Assembly (NCBI RefSeq): GCF_038443385.1
Contig: NZ_CP151726.1
Coordinates: 3,968,001-4,032,000, forward strand
Reading direction: 5' to 3'
Length of the DNA: 64,000 nt
Source: Stieleria varia
GTDB lineage: Bacteria > Planctomycetota > Planctomycetia > Pirellulales > Pirellulaceae
Shown here: piece by piece, positions 46,701 through 54,517 of the stretch
Position numbering within the stretch: the first letter of the stretch is position 1
Layout of the letters: each line of letters opens with the position of its first letter
Position numbers and translations under genes: made by a program
Notes under the pieces: generated by a model
Database searches by the model: none
What the model was told of the DNA's origin: nothing
The model's input: the letters and a program-made list of their open reading frames with translations, nothing else

Positions 46701-46785
46701 ACAACGGGAAAAGGAACAGCCGTACGCAACAGCGGGGCAACACCCCAAGGGTGGAGTCTGATGATTCGTTCACAATGAAATTCAA
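43765..46785 (-). CDS. Secretin-like outer-membrane protein with repeated N-domains
   Basis: A 1006-residue frame from a TTG at 46785 (a GTG at 46773 is an alternative). After a hydrophobic leader (RLFLFPLLAIALACG, possible lipobox) comes a Glu/Thr-rich linker with a 15-bp repeat encoding ATEGQ three times. Several type II/III secretin N-type domains follow (FTFQDAPWADVLRQFAQW; VIPLRNSNPAAMASFLKRMF; ARTNALFVSGTDEQAERVEM; FLEFIDATDVPGS). I could not find a typical beta-barrel C-domain; the end is a charged low-complexity tail. This is the 'secretin N-domain-only' type common in planctomycetes. Its role in secretion is therefore uncertain. Confidence 0.75.
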   Translation of the reverse strand: MNFIVNESSDSTLGVLPRCCVRLFLFPLLAIALACGAGGDASGSDTVGDEQSRDTDRSISESPPDSISSETTSTTEKPSDVEEATEGQATEGQATEGQAKGSDLGQRDGPPSVEKAVTATENTVIELGERPGNVRFTFQDAPWADVLRQFAQWTGRTLDLTDTPPGYFSYFDNRYHTPSEAIDILNGYLLPRGFVLLQRDQFMVCISTENEALVGLIPLVTLDQMNDRGDNELMRVVFPLEDIPAEVAAEEVAGVLGTFGKATPLESSRSVLLQGFGARLRQAIEVLSRSRPAITDDRLDFRAYVIKHLPVADAEKQIRNLFGVSGPERAKNVSGARYEIERSNYYRDRGSRDSRDRENSPPPIPLLKKVAMNMQVSSLNSTNTLLVTATPEGLDLVEQVLEALDVPSGKTAQQLSRMNEPELRVYGMVSANEGEVAKTIDVLMPGVIVNEDSRQDTIHVFGTPDEHQEVERLIRTLDVTEGGSRMVEVIPLRNSNPAAMASFLKRMFENDDRDERPMVQAEIPSRSIVVRGTSNQIDQVRDALRQFGESGESQRLGERTSRVRRIEVGGHDAERIAETAKRIYSSSRSTRDSIRVVIPGEKSSDFPRREDLESAAQDSNSEKEAGSRSRLEKDNSSSVRNRTYEPAGADDGRQSTSSLMRAKLVSLTGEEEPTESTDTPIVNKADRNGTPSTVQIELIDGQLMIYSGDVQALGEVERTIRELVQQMPSRTRWTVFYLKVAEAQKASLQLTDLLNQPYYDYSGYDYMGTSGVSLAEQSTPPLRIIPDARTNALFVSGTDEQAERVEMFLEFIDATDVPGSFNSRQPHAIPVHYADVEDIEALIRNLYKDYLVDPVAERMRASRGSRRPDDRNDEASSDEQGSRPRATEGSQDSPGIRLTLAVDTTTRELLVACNDQLFQEIESVVRERDLAFRDAEPTIEFVPVTQSVSGNLVELLEGLSPNISAEEIVMTPRSSARTGGDDRGRESRQRDFDQNRSRDDLRQERD

Positions 46786-47607
46786 ATTCGAGGAGAAAGT
46801 GTCACGGCATCGCGGAGTAGCGTCACGACGGTTTACACGAGTTGCTGGTGGGTGCGCCGCTGGACGCGGGGCGTTGAGGTGAGGCGTTGAGGTGGGGCAC
46901 CTTGATGCTGAAAAAACTCCAGTTTCTTAACTCACCGTCTGCTCGGTCCCATGGCAGTGGCGATGGCAAATCTCGCGAATCGAAAACCTCGTGCGAGATT
47001 GCGACTGGAACGGCGAAGCATGTGAGGGATCAAATTCGCCCCAAGGACTGCGATCGCAATCGCCCGCAATCAGCGAACACGATTTCAGCATATGCAAGCG
47101 ATCCAGATGGAGCCGATGCCGATGCAAGCCGTGGCGTCGATCAACCGTGCCACGCAAAACAACGCGGTGTTCTGTCATCACACGGTAGGCGTTCGGACAG
47201 CTGTCTATGAAACCCCACGTGTTGGTGGTCTGTCCCGATGGTTTTCGCAAGGGCGGACCAACGCCCGGGCATTGCAGACGGTGATTGGTGAGAGCGGAAC
47301 GCCGGTGGGGCAAAGCCGGAGACAAGGATCAGGTGGACATTTTGCCAATCATTTGGACTTCCTTTGCGCCAGTTTCCACCATTGTCCGATTTGCCAAAGG
47401 AACGTTTTTGTGAGATGCAATCGAAAGAAAGCGTCGGAAAACCATTAGAAAAGGAATCGTCGTCAAAAAACGAGACAGTTGGCAACTCCCGGGGCAATTT
47501 TTGGTCCAAACGGACCTTGCGAGTGCAAGAAAGCTCCAGTATGTTTCTCGATCTCGCGAACCGGCAAACCGGACAAAAGGTCTGAGCCTGAGAGCGAGAG
47601 TTCCCAA
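46786..47607. other. Intergenic stretch upstream of tRNA-Asn
   Basis: Several open frames exist on both strands but none has protein-like composition or a ribosome site. A small hairpin (GGTCC-AAAC-GGACC) lies at 47506-47519. Nothing else is recognised. Confidence 0.5.
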
Positions 47608-47680
47608 TCCCCTGTAGCTCAGTTGGTAGAGCAGGCGGCTGTTAACCGCCTTGTCGCAGGTTCGAGTCCTGCCGGGGGAG
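47608..47680 (+). tRNA. tRNA-Asn(GTT)
   Basis: A complete cloverleaf. The acceptor stem TCCCCTG pairs with CGGGGGA, with discriminator G. The D-arm is GCTCAGTTGGTAGAGC, the anticodon arm GGCGG-CTGTTAA-CCGCC with anticodon GTT, and the T-arm GCAGG-TTCGAGT-CCTGC. The 3' CCA is not encoded. Confidence 0.97.
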
Positions 47681-48020
47681 CTTTCGGACGGTCATGCAAA
47701 CCCTTGATCCCTTTTCCTGGCTGTCGAGAATTTTCTGTTGGTGAGGTTTGACCCGAAGTCGGGTGATGGAACTTTCCGGCCCTCGCAACAACAAAGCCGC
47801 TCGATTCGCTTGCGCTCTTGCGCTTGCCCCGCCACCCGTCCGGCCGAAGAAGCATCGTGATCCCACGGCATCCATGACGACCGGACTCGCTCGACCGAGC
47901 AATCATGCGACTCACGCGATTCAATACGCCGAACATCAGCAACCTGACGCACTTCCCCTGAGAAAGAAGAACGTTCGCCTCACCGTTTGCACTGATGGCA
48001 CTCTTCGGGCGCCAAGCAGT
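47681..48020. other. Intergenic stretch after tRNA-Asn
   Basis: No gene is supported on either strand and no tRNA-end duplication was noticed, so tRNA-Asn does not appear to be in use as an integration site here. Confidence 0.5.
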
Positions 48021-49772
48021 TCATTGCTTTGTTCCATTCGGTTCCCGATTGTCACCCAACAATTCTCTCTGCAATTGTTCTACAACCGAATCGAACCGCC
48101 GAAGCGTCTCCGTTAACTCTTCGTCCAACAACAAGATTTGGACGGAGTCCTTGCCGTCAAACAACCAGATTCGGCAGGACTCCTTGGGTGTTTCGCTTCC
48201 AGATCGCTTTGCGGTCGCTTGAATGATGTCTGAGCGATCTGATACCGGATCGTCAATCGCATCGCCAAAAAACAGTGCCCTCTTGCCATCCGGCAGTTTG
48301 CCCTGCAATTGTCCTGCAACCGAATCGAACCGCGACCGAAGCTCCGTTAAGCGTTGGTCTAACAACAAGATTTGGACGGGCTCCTTGCCGTCAAACAACC
48401 AGATTCGGCAGGACTCCTTGGGTGTTTCGCTTCCTGGCCGCTTTACCGTCGCTTGAATGATGTCTGAGCGATCCGATAGCGGATCGTCAATCGCATCGCC
48501 GAATAACAATGCCCTCTTGTAGAATCGGCCGTTCTCGGGAATCCCGTCAACAGAAAGTTCCCAACGCGATACTCCTTCTGCTGAACTGCTACTTCGGGGA
48601 ATGTCACGTTGTCGTTCAGCGGTAGGTTCGCCTTTCGTCAAGCGACTACCTTTGCCTTCTTGTGCCAACACGGCATTGTTTCCAGCTTGAATTCCAACAA
48701 TCGCGACGAGAAGCAGGGGAATCGAGACGGCCGTGATGCTAGCGAGCCACACTGGTTCGCGTTGCGCAGGCTTGTCGGTTCCCAGCACGTTCTCAATTCG
48801 TCTCAACAGCTTCATCTTTCGATCTCCCGTAAATGACATGGCAAGTTGGCGGCTTCCTTGCACGTGCAATCGTCCTACTTGTTCCAGTGCGATGGCATAA
48901 TTCCCTCGGTCGTCAGTTGCATCCACAGCCAGTTCGTCGCAGCACATCTCGCGTTCGAGACGAATTTGATTTGAGAGCCACCACACAGCGGGGTGGTAAA
49001 ATAACAGTGCTTCAACAACTCGTTGAAGCAAGTTCACCCAGACGTCGTACCGCCGAATATGAGCCAGTTCGTGAGCAATCACGGCCTCGAGCACGTCCGT
49101 CGGAAGTGTAGTTAGCCATGAGGTCGGCAACAAAACTACCGGCTTCCAGAATCCAACAACAGCCGCTTCACGGATTCCAGTTGATACGAAAACTCGGGCA
49201 CTCGTCAGCCCGAGTCGACGAGCATAGTACGTGGACCGGTTCGCCAGCGTAGGTGGAACCGACGTGCGCCCGCAGCGAAGCAAGAGGAAACTCAAAAACC
49301 CCGTCGTTAGCCGAGCACCTGATACCATCACTCCGGCCACCCATAGAAATAGCACAAATGGCTGAGATGCATCGAACACCCGTTGGATTAAGGCAAAACA
49401 CCGGTAGCCTTCTGACGACTCACCGAGATTTGAATCCAACTTGTTCGCGGTTTCTCGACCAGTCGACATCGAGCCATCCTTGTGAGCGGCTGACGCCTTC
49501 GACGCAACCGATGAGCTTGCAGCCACGGTGGGCACTGGCATCTCATCGACTTCAACCGCAGAATCGTACACGATCGGAAACGTCACTAACGGGCATAGTG
49601 ACATGACTCCCAACGCAAGAAGAGAAGATGTGTACCGGATTCGAGTTGATCGAATCCCTGTCGCGGCGAGCAGTGCCCAGTAGACAACTGCAATCAACAA
49701 GCCCTGCCAGAGGAAATGCAGCAGGGTCAGCGTGAGGCCATTTGCTACTGGCGAGGCGAAGCGCTCAAACAT
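48021..49772 (-). CDS. BlaR1/MecR1-type M56 membrane peptidase with duplicated C-terminal module
   Basis: A 583-residue protein. N-terminal membrane segments (FLWQGLLIAVVYWALLAATG and others) surround an M56 zinc-peptidase core with HELAHIRRYD (HExxH, about residue 230) and EREMCCDELAVD further on. The C-terminal half, which in BlaR1 would be a beta-lactam sensor, is instead a short segment carrying two near-identical 78-residue repeats (RALLFGDAIDDPLSDRSDII and RALFFGDAIDDPVSDRSDII). In the BlaI/BlaR1 scheme this peptidase inactivates the repressor after a signal. The signal here is unlikely to be a beta-lactam. It overlaps the upstream repressor gene by 8 bp, so the two are co-translated. 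Confidence 0.88.
   Translation of the reverse strand: MFERFASPVANGLTLTLLHFLWQGLLIAVVYWALLAATGIRSTRIRYTSSLLALGVMSLCPLVTFPIVYDSAVEVDEMPVPTVAASSSVASKASAAHKDGSMSTGRETANKLDSNLGESSEGYRCFALIQRVFDASQPFVLFLWVAGVMVSGARLTTGFLSFLLLRCGRTSVPPTLANRSTYYARRLGLTSARVFVSTGIREAAVVGFWKPVVLLPTSWLTTLPTDVLEAVIAHELAHIRRYDVWVNLLQRVVEALLFYHPAVWWLSNQIRLEREMCCDELAVDATDDRGNYAIALEQVGRLHVQGSRQLAMSFTGDRKMKLLRRIENVLGTDKPAQREPVWLASITAVSIPLLLVAIVGIQAGNNAVLAQEGKGSRLTKGEPTAERQRDIPRSSSSAEGVSRWELSVDGIPENGRFYKRALLFGDAIDDPLSDRSDIIQATVKRPGSETPKESCRIWLFDGKEPVQILLLDQRLTELRSRFDSVAGQLQGKLPDGKRALFFGDAIDDPVSDRSDIIQATAKRSGSETPKESCRIWLFDGKDSVQILLLDEELTETLRRFDSVVEQLQRELLGDNREPNGTKQ
48040..48519. repeat. In-frame tandem duplication of 234 bp in the BlaR1-like gene
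   Basis: The two units are offset by 234 bp (for example CAACCAGATTCGGCAGGACT at about 48163 and again near 48397). They encode 78 residues each and differ by a limited number of substitutions. Confidence 0.9.
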
Positions 49773-50163
49773 TGTTTCCTTCCTTCCGCTGCCAGGCCGA
49801 AATCGCCTTTCGGATTTCGGCCAACTCCTGCGTCGTGGGCTTTGACTGTTCCAAAACCTGAGTAATCAGTGAGGTCGTCGATCCTTCAAATGCCCTTCGC
49901 AGCAGATCCTTAACCACGCCGCCAAGCGTTTTTTCGCGAGACTTGCTCGTTCGATATAAATAGGCACGCCCTTCATTTTCACGCACAACGAGCCCCTTCT
50001 CGTACATGACATTTAGCATGCCGAGAATCGACGTGTACGCGCGGGGTCGCGTTTTGTTGAGAACATCAACGACTTCCCGAACCGTCGCTGGCTCACGTTT
50101 CCAAAGAACTTGGAGAATCTCAAGTTCCACTTCCGTTGGAGTTTCTTGTCGATGTCGAGGCAT
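49765..50163 (-). CDS. BlaI/MecI/CopY-family transcriptional repressor
   Basis: 132 residues from the ATG at 50163, which has AGAGGTG seven bases upstream; the GTG three codons earlier is less well placed. The winged helix is typical of the family: ELEILQVLWKREPATVREVV, then RPRAYTSILGMLNVMYEKGL and NEGRAYLYRTS, followed by a dimerisation helix region. Family members bind palindromic operators as dimers and are removed by the partner M56 peptidase. Here the peptidase gene follows with an 8-bp overlap, and a double operator lies upstream, so autoregulation is expected. Confidence 0.92.
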   Translation of the reverse strand: MPRHRQETPTEVELEILQVLWKREPATVREVVDVLNKTRPRAYTSILGMLNVMYEKGLVVRENEGRAYLYRTSKSREKTLGGVVKDLLRRAFEGSTTSLITQVLEQSKPTTQELAEIRKAISAWQRKEGNNV

Positions 50164-50206
50164 GTGCCCCACCTCTGATTGTTCGATGACCAGCTCAGCC
50201 TGACTC

Positions 50207-50252
50207 TATTTCTACCAATTTATTGGTAGATGTCAACCAATAAATTGGTAGA
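50207..50252 (-). promoter_or_regulatory. Promoter with double BlaI-type operator
   Basis: Operator 1 is TCTACCAATTTATTGGTAGA (50211-50230), with perfect 9-bp arms around two bases. Operator 2 at 50233-50252 is TCAACCAATAAATTGGTAGA, with arms ACCAAT/ATTGGT, offset by 22 bp or two helical turns. On the minus strand a consensus -35 TTGACA (50236-50231) falls at the edge of operator 2, and a -10-like TAGAAA (50214-50209) overlaps the outer end of operator 1. Repressor binding would therefore block the polymerase. Confidence 0.85.
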
Positions 50253-50391
50253 CCAAAGAAAATTGAGATGCCAGGTGCTTGAATCCGTCTCGATTCTTGC
50301 TTACCCGAAGCAACGTGGCACCGGAGAACCGATGGTTGGATGGAGGCGGAACCTCAACAGCGGAAGGTTGCGAATCCAGCCGCTGGAGCTG

Positions 50392-50919
50392 TCACTGATG
50401 CTCGCTCAATCGACGCAAAACCTGGGTAACTCGCGCTCGACTGACTCCGAGGTATCGAGCCAATTCAGTCCTCGTTTCGAACACTCCGGAATCGAGAATT
50501 GACTGATATTCGCGAGCCAGTTTCAAGCGGTCGTAGCGAGGCCCCTTTAGTTTGTTTTGGGGCAAGGGAATGGCCGAAACTGGTGTCCACTCGTAGAATG
50601 GCACACGGAACGGTCGACGTAACTTGTTGATTTCGTAGGAACCTAACTCGACGAGGCCGTGGTTTGAATAGAGTCCGACTCGGGGAGCTGAATTAAAAAA
50701 AGCGAAAACTCTCGCGAACCAGTTAACGCCCGTCGGTCCAGCATGACCCGCGGGCGTTTCTCGTTTCCGCCCCCTTTTTCGCGGTCTTTCGCCACCGCGG
50801 CGGCCAAATCCCAAGTTCCAACTTTCGCCGAGAGAGTCCGGGCTGCTGAACTCAACCGTCCTGGTTCGCCCCACACCCCAGAGACAACCCCGAGAACTCT
50901 CTGAGTTTCTGTTTGACAT
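50392..50919 (-). CDS. HTH protein, probably 5'-truncated
   Basis: The C-terminal 95 residues are coherent: GLYSNHGLVELGSYEINKLR, PFRVPFYEWTPVSAIPLP, then a helix-turn-helix (TELARYLGVSRARVTQVLRR). Such small HTH proteins accompany large serine recombinases in planctomycetes. The first 75 codons (Arg/Gly/Pro-rich) do not look coding, so the true start or 5' part is probably lost near 50690. It lies beside, and points away from, the recombinase remnant. Confidence 0.55.
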   Translation of the reverse strand: MSNRNSESSRGCLWGVGRTRTVEFSSPDSLGESWNLGFGRRGGERPRKRGRKRETPAGHAGPTGVNWFARVFAFFNSAPRVGLYSNHGLVELGSYEINKLRRPFRVPFYEWTPVSAIPLPQNKLKGPRYDRLKLAREYQSILDSGVFETRTELARYLGVSRARVTQVLRRLSEHQ

Positions 50920-50959
50920 CCGGGTCTCGGTTTACACCGGTTATTGTCAGCCAGCGAAG

Positions 50960-52370
50960 TGAAGGCTGGCAGTGCATCGATGAACGCTACGATGACGGCG
51001 GCTTCTCTGGCGGCAACCTCGAGCGTCCCGCCATGAAACGCTTGATAGCGGACATCGAAGCCGGCAAGATCGACTGAGTGGTCGTCTATAAGGTTGATCG
51101 GCTGAGTCGAAGTCTGCTCGATTTCTCGCGTTTGATGGAAACGTTCGAGAAGCACAAAGTTGCCTTCGTTTCCGTCACGCAGCAGTTCAACACCGCCAGC
51201 TCGATGGGCCGGTTGATTCTCAACGTGCTCCTTTCATTCGCGCAGTTTGAACGCGAAATGATCAGCGAACGCACCCGAGACAAGATCGCGGCCACTCGTC
51301 GCAAAGGCAAATGGTGCGGTGGCGTGCCGGTCTTCGGATTTACGATCGAAGAGACCAAACTTGTTATCGTACCTCACGAAGCCGAACGCGTCCGACAAAT
51401 CTTTGATCTCTACCGACGAACACATTCTCTGCGCGAAACGGCCAAGGAAGCCAATCGCCGAGGTTGGCGGACCACGCAGTGGACGACCAAGAAGGGATCA
51501 ACTCGCGGTGGTCTGCCATATGACAAGAACCGCATCTACCAGATGCTGACCAACGTCACATACATCGGCAAATTGACGTACAAGGACGAGATCCATGAAG
51601 GCCAGCACCAGGCAATCGTTGATCCTGAGGTTTTCAAAGAAGTCGGAGAGTCGCTGCGAAAAAATGGTCGCATCGGACTGATACGAGCTTCCACCAGCTT
51701 CGACGGAATGCTGCGCGGCATCCTGCGGTGTGCGAAGTGCAATCGAGCCATGCGGCACACGTCCTCAGGCCGCGGCACGAAGCGGTATCGTTACTACGTG
51801 TGCGGCAAAGCCGAAAAGCAAGGTTACGAATCCTGTCCATCGCCTTCGATACCCGCGAGACAGATAGAGAGTTTTGTCGTCGAAGAGCTTCGCGTGTTCG
51901 CCAATGACGACCAGCTCATCCGTGACATCTACGAACGCTGTCATGAGCAGAACCGCGAGGACGTCGATTCGCAAAAACGTGAAGCCGATTCGATCGCGAA
52001 GTTTCTCAAAGAGGACCACGCCGAGATGACTCACCTTGTCGCAACGGCCGCTAGCCTTGACTTGATTGAAGCAACGCAATCACGCATTGATAAAAGCGAA
52101 ACACGATTGAAAGAGCTACGTGAAGCCATCGACAACCATCGGCCGATTCGCGTCAGCCATGCATCGATCCGCAAGACCCTCGGTGAACTGGACAAAGCCT
52201 GGGACACGATCCCACCGAGAGAGCGTTGCCGACTGATGGAATTGTTGATCGAACGGATCGACTACGACGGTGTTGAAGGCACGCTTGATATCACATTCCA
52301 TCCAGCCGGACTCGCGTCACTCGGCCAGGACGGCAATTTTGCCCGGCACATCACGGAGACTTTGAATTGA
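50960..52370 (+). pseudogene. Large serine recombinase, inactivated
   Basis: Upstream of an in-frame TGA at 51075-51077 the same frame reads EGWQCIDERYDDGGFSGGNL and AMKRLIADIEAGKID, the expected resolvase-domain sequence. After it comes VVVYKVDRLSRSLLDFSRLM and the rest: SSMGRLILNVLLSFAQFERE, the recombinase domain (VPVFGFTIEE...), a zinc-ribbon (RCAKCNRAMRHTSSGRG with later cysteines) and a coiled coil. The N-terminal strand with the catalytic serine (YxRVST-type) is missing; only a possible scrap, IRVSVYT, is seen in another frame near 50922. Translation could restart at the GTG at 51078, but the product would lack the nucleophile. The remaining 430 codons are intact. Confidence 0.85.
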
Positions 52371-52850
52371 GCGACCTATCGAACAATCCAAACGAAACAC
52401 CGCCGCGCACGTCGGCGATACGCCGTACCTTTCACGTTGCCCGCGTGGCTCGCGGACCTCGCGAACTTCGCGGCGGTGCTGCCCCACTGCGGCCCACAAC
52501 GGGCCAACTGCCAAGACTGTCCCGGCTGATGGCACTCGCCATCCATTTCGACCACGCTTTGGCATCGGGCCGCCTCCGATCGCAAGCCGACTTGGCGCGA
52601 GCTGGCCAAGTCACTCGAGCTCGCCTCAGCCAGATCATGAACCTCTGCAATCTCGCCCCGGATCTTCAAGAAGAGCTGCTCTTCCTAAAGCCCTATTTCA
52701 ATGGCCGAGCGCCCATCACCGAGCGCCCATCACCGAGCGCCCATCACCGAGCGTCAAATCCGCCCCATCGCCGCCGAACCCAACTGGGAAAAGCAACGCC
52801 GCCGCTTCAAAAAGCTTATCGGTTCTGCTGGTCGTAACGATCAGGGGTAG
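52367..52850 (+). pseudogene. Recombinase-associated HTH protein, frameshifted by a 14-bp repeat
   Basis: It starts at a TTG overlapping the recombinase stop by 4 bp. Conserved parts are RTFHVARVARGPRELRGG, VPRLSRLMALAI-like (LPRLSRLMALAIHFDHALAS) and an HTH (DLARAGQVTRARLSQIMNL) followed by LAPDLQEELLFL, as in the small genes following large serine recombinases. Three tandem 14-bp units at 52706-52747 throw the frame off after GRAPITER. With a single unit the reading continues as QIRPIAAEPNWEKQRRRFKK to a TAG ending at 52850, which matches the family end. In the present state translation ends at 52837 with an unrelated tail. Confidence 0.8.
52706..52747. repeat. Three tandem units of CGAGCGCCCATCAC
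   Basis: Three exact 14-bp copies are followed by the start of a fourth (CGAGCG). Because 14 is not a multiple of 3, copy number sets the downstream reading frame of the HTH gene. Confidence 0.95.
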
Positions 52851-53392
52851 CTTGAAGGTCCGATAACCTCTGCTATGTCGCGAAACTTTAGCGATTGCAG
52901 CGGGAATGAAGGACTTACCAGTGTTTTGACCGCCCCAAATCAGCGGAGCGTTTGCACTGCTGAACGGAATGCCACAGGGCGATTTGGTAAAGCGATTTGT
53001 GCGGGGATCGCAAATCTTTGAACGAGCACCGTTCCACGGACAGTGACGATCGCCCCTGGGTCACCAAGCAGAGCTAGCGATTCAGTCGTTGGCCCTTCGG
53101 AACGAAGCAAGAATTTCACGAAAGTCCTCTCTTGCACTTTGCAAGCCATTCGGATAGCTTGTGAACTGCAATCGATATGCGTGCCGTAGAAGTTCGGGAC
53201 AAGCGATGCAATTTTTTCGAAGAGTAAACGAGATTGGCGGGGCGATCTAGTGAACTCTGCTTACGCCCCAAATCATTCATTTCCAAATACTTTCAAAAAC
53301 AAACAACATGAACGCTGCTGCTTTGCAAGAGATGGGAACGCCTATCCATTCGTCGTTTCATGTAAATAGAATCTTTGTTTAAGAGCAGCCAA
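52851..53392 (-). other. Stretch with a decayed minus-strand coding remnant
   Basis: About 52870-53010 on the minus strand reads KSPCGIPFSSANAPLIWGGQ followed by NTGKSFIPAAIAKVSRHS, a coding-like passage with a P-loop-like GGQNTGKS, but without a start or neighbouring domain. The upstream part continues in another frame (MACKVQERTFVKFLLRSEG at about 53090-53149). I cannot name the family. No promoter for the gene at 53393 is evident. Confidence 0.35.
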
Positions 53393-54466
53393 ATGGAAAA
53401 CCGTGTTATCCGCCCGACTCGTGTTTTGGTCACTGGCGCGACTGGCTATGTCGCGGGTTGGGTCGTAAAACGACTGCTGGAGGAGGGGCACGAAGTCCAT
53501 GCGGCGGTACGCGATCCCAATCGAGCGAATCACCTCATGCACCTTCGTGAACTTGAAGCAAACACTCCGGGCACGCTTCGCTTTTTTGCTTCCGACCTGC
53601 TGATAAATGGCTCGTATGCGGACGCGATGATTGGATGCGAAATCGTTTTCCACACCGCCTCTCCATTTGTCCTCAAGCCCGAGGATGTTCAGCGAGATCT
53701 GATCGAGCCGGCCAAACAAGGCACCATCAATGTTCTTAAGCAAGCGAGCGAAACACCATCGGTCAAGCGAGTCGTGCTAACCAGCAGTTACTTTGCGACA
53801 ATCGGCGACAATGCGGACTCAAGAGACAGTGGTAAAACTGCAGTTACCGAAGACGACTGGAACACCACGTCTTCGCTGACCCATCAACCCTATGCTTATT
53901 CAAAGACCATCGCCGAGCGCGAGGCTTGGCGGATTGCCAAGGCGCAAGACCAGTGGGATTTGGTCACGATCAATCCCGCGTTCGTCTTGGGGCCGGCCAT
54001 CAATCCGAATGCGACGTCAGAATCGTTCAACTTCATCAAGGATTTCGCCAGCGGAAAATTGGCTAGCGGAATTCCAAATATTGGGATGGTGTTTGTTGAC
54101 GTTCGTGAGGTAGCCGAGGCTCACTTGCAAGCAGCATTTCGACCCGAAGCGGGCGGACGCTATCTCGTTTCAAGTCACAATGGATTCATTCCGGAGCTCG
54201 TTGAAATCTTGAAGGCTCGGTTCGGAGGCGGAACGTATCCGTTTCCGAAACGCGTCCTACCAAAACTTGCCGCTTGGTTGACCGGGCCGATCATTGACAA
54301 GACGATCACACGGAAATACGTCTCTCGAAACGTTAATCACCCGGTCAAGGTCGATGCGAGCAAAAGCATCAAGGAACTGGGGATCGTGTACCGACCACTC
54401 ACCGACACGATGGCAGAAATGTTCCAGCAATTAATTGACGCAGGAATTGTCGGCGCGAAGAAATAG
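53393..54466 (+). CDS. Extended-SDR NAD(P)-dependent reductase/epimerase (dihydroflavonol-reductase-like)
   Basis: 357 residues from the ATG at 53393 (a TTG at 53375 is less likely). The nucleotide-binding motif is VLVTGATGYVAGWVVKRLLE (TGxxGxxxG type), followed by GCEIVFHTASPFVL, the active-site tyrosine-lysine pair in PYAYSKTIAE, and INPAFVLGPA. This outline matches dihydroflavonol-4-reductase/aldehyde-reductase-like extended SDRs that reduce carbonyls with NADPH. It starts a plus-strand run with two isochorismatase-fold genes and an unknown gene, which suggests detoxification of a small carbonyl or quinone. The substrate is unknown. Confidence 0.9.
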   Translation: MENRVIRPTRVLVTGATGYVAGWVVKRLLEEGHEVHAAVRDPNRANHLMHLRELEANTPGTLRFFASDLLINGSYADAMIGCEIVFHTASPFVLKPEDVQRDLIEPAKQGTINVLKQASETPSVKRVVLTSSYFATIGDNADSRDSGKTAVTEDDWNTTSSLTHQPYAYSKTIAEREAWRIAKAQDQWDLVTINPAFVLGPAINPNATSESFNFIKDFASGKLASGIPNIGMVFVDVREVAEAHLQAAFRPEAGGRYLVSSHNGFIPELVEILKARFGGGTYPFPKRVLPKLAAWLTGPIIDKTITRKYVSRNVNHPVKVDASKSIKELGIVYRPLTDTMAEMFQQLIDAGIVGAKK

Positions 54467-54517
54467 CGGCACGGTGTTGAAATCCGCAAGTGAGAAAGCC
54501 AACCAGAGGAGCTAGTG

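Noticed and set aside
46887..47509. Several 60-130-codon frames on both strands before tRNA-Asn
   Set aside because: No conserved-looking segments or ribosome sites; they overlap one another in different frames.
47608..47680. tRNA-Asn as the integration site of the recombinase element at 50.4-52.9 kb
   Set aside because: No duplicated tRNA 3' end was seen near that element, and large serine recombinases do not usually target tRNAs.
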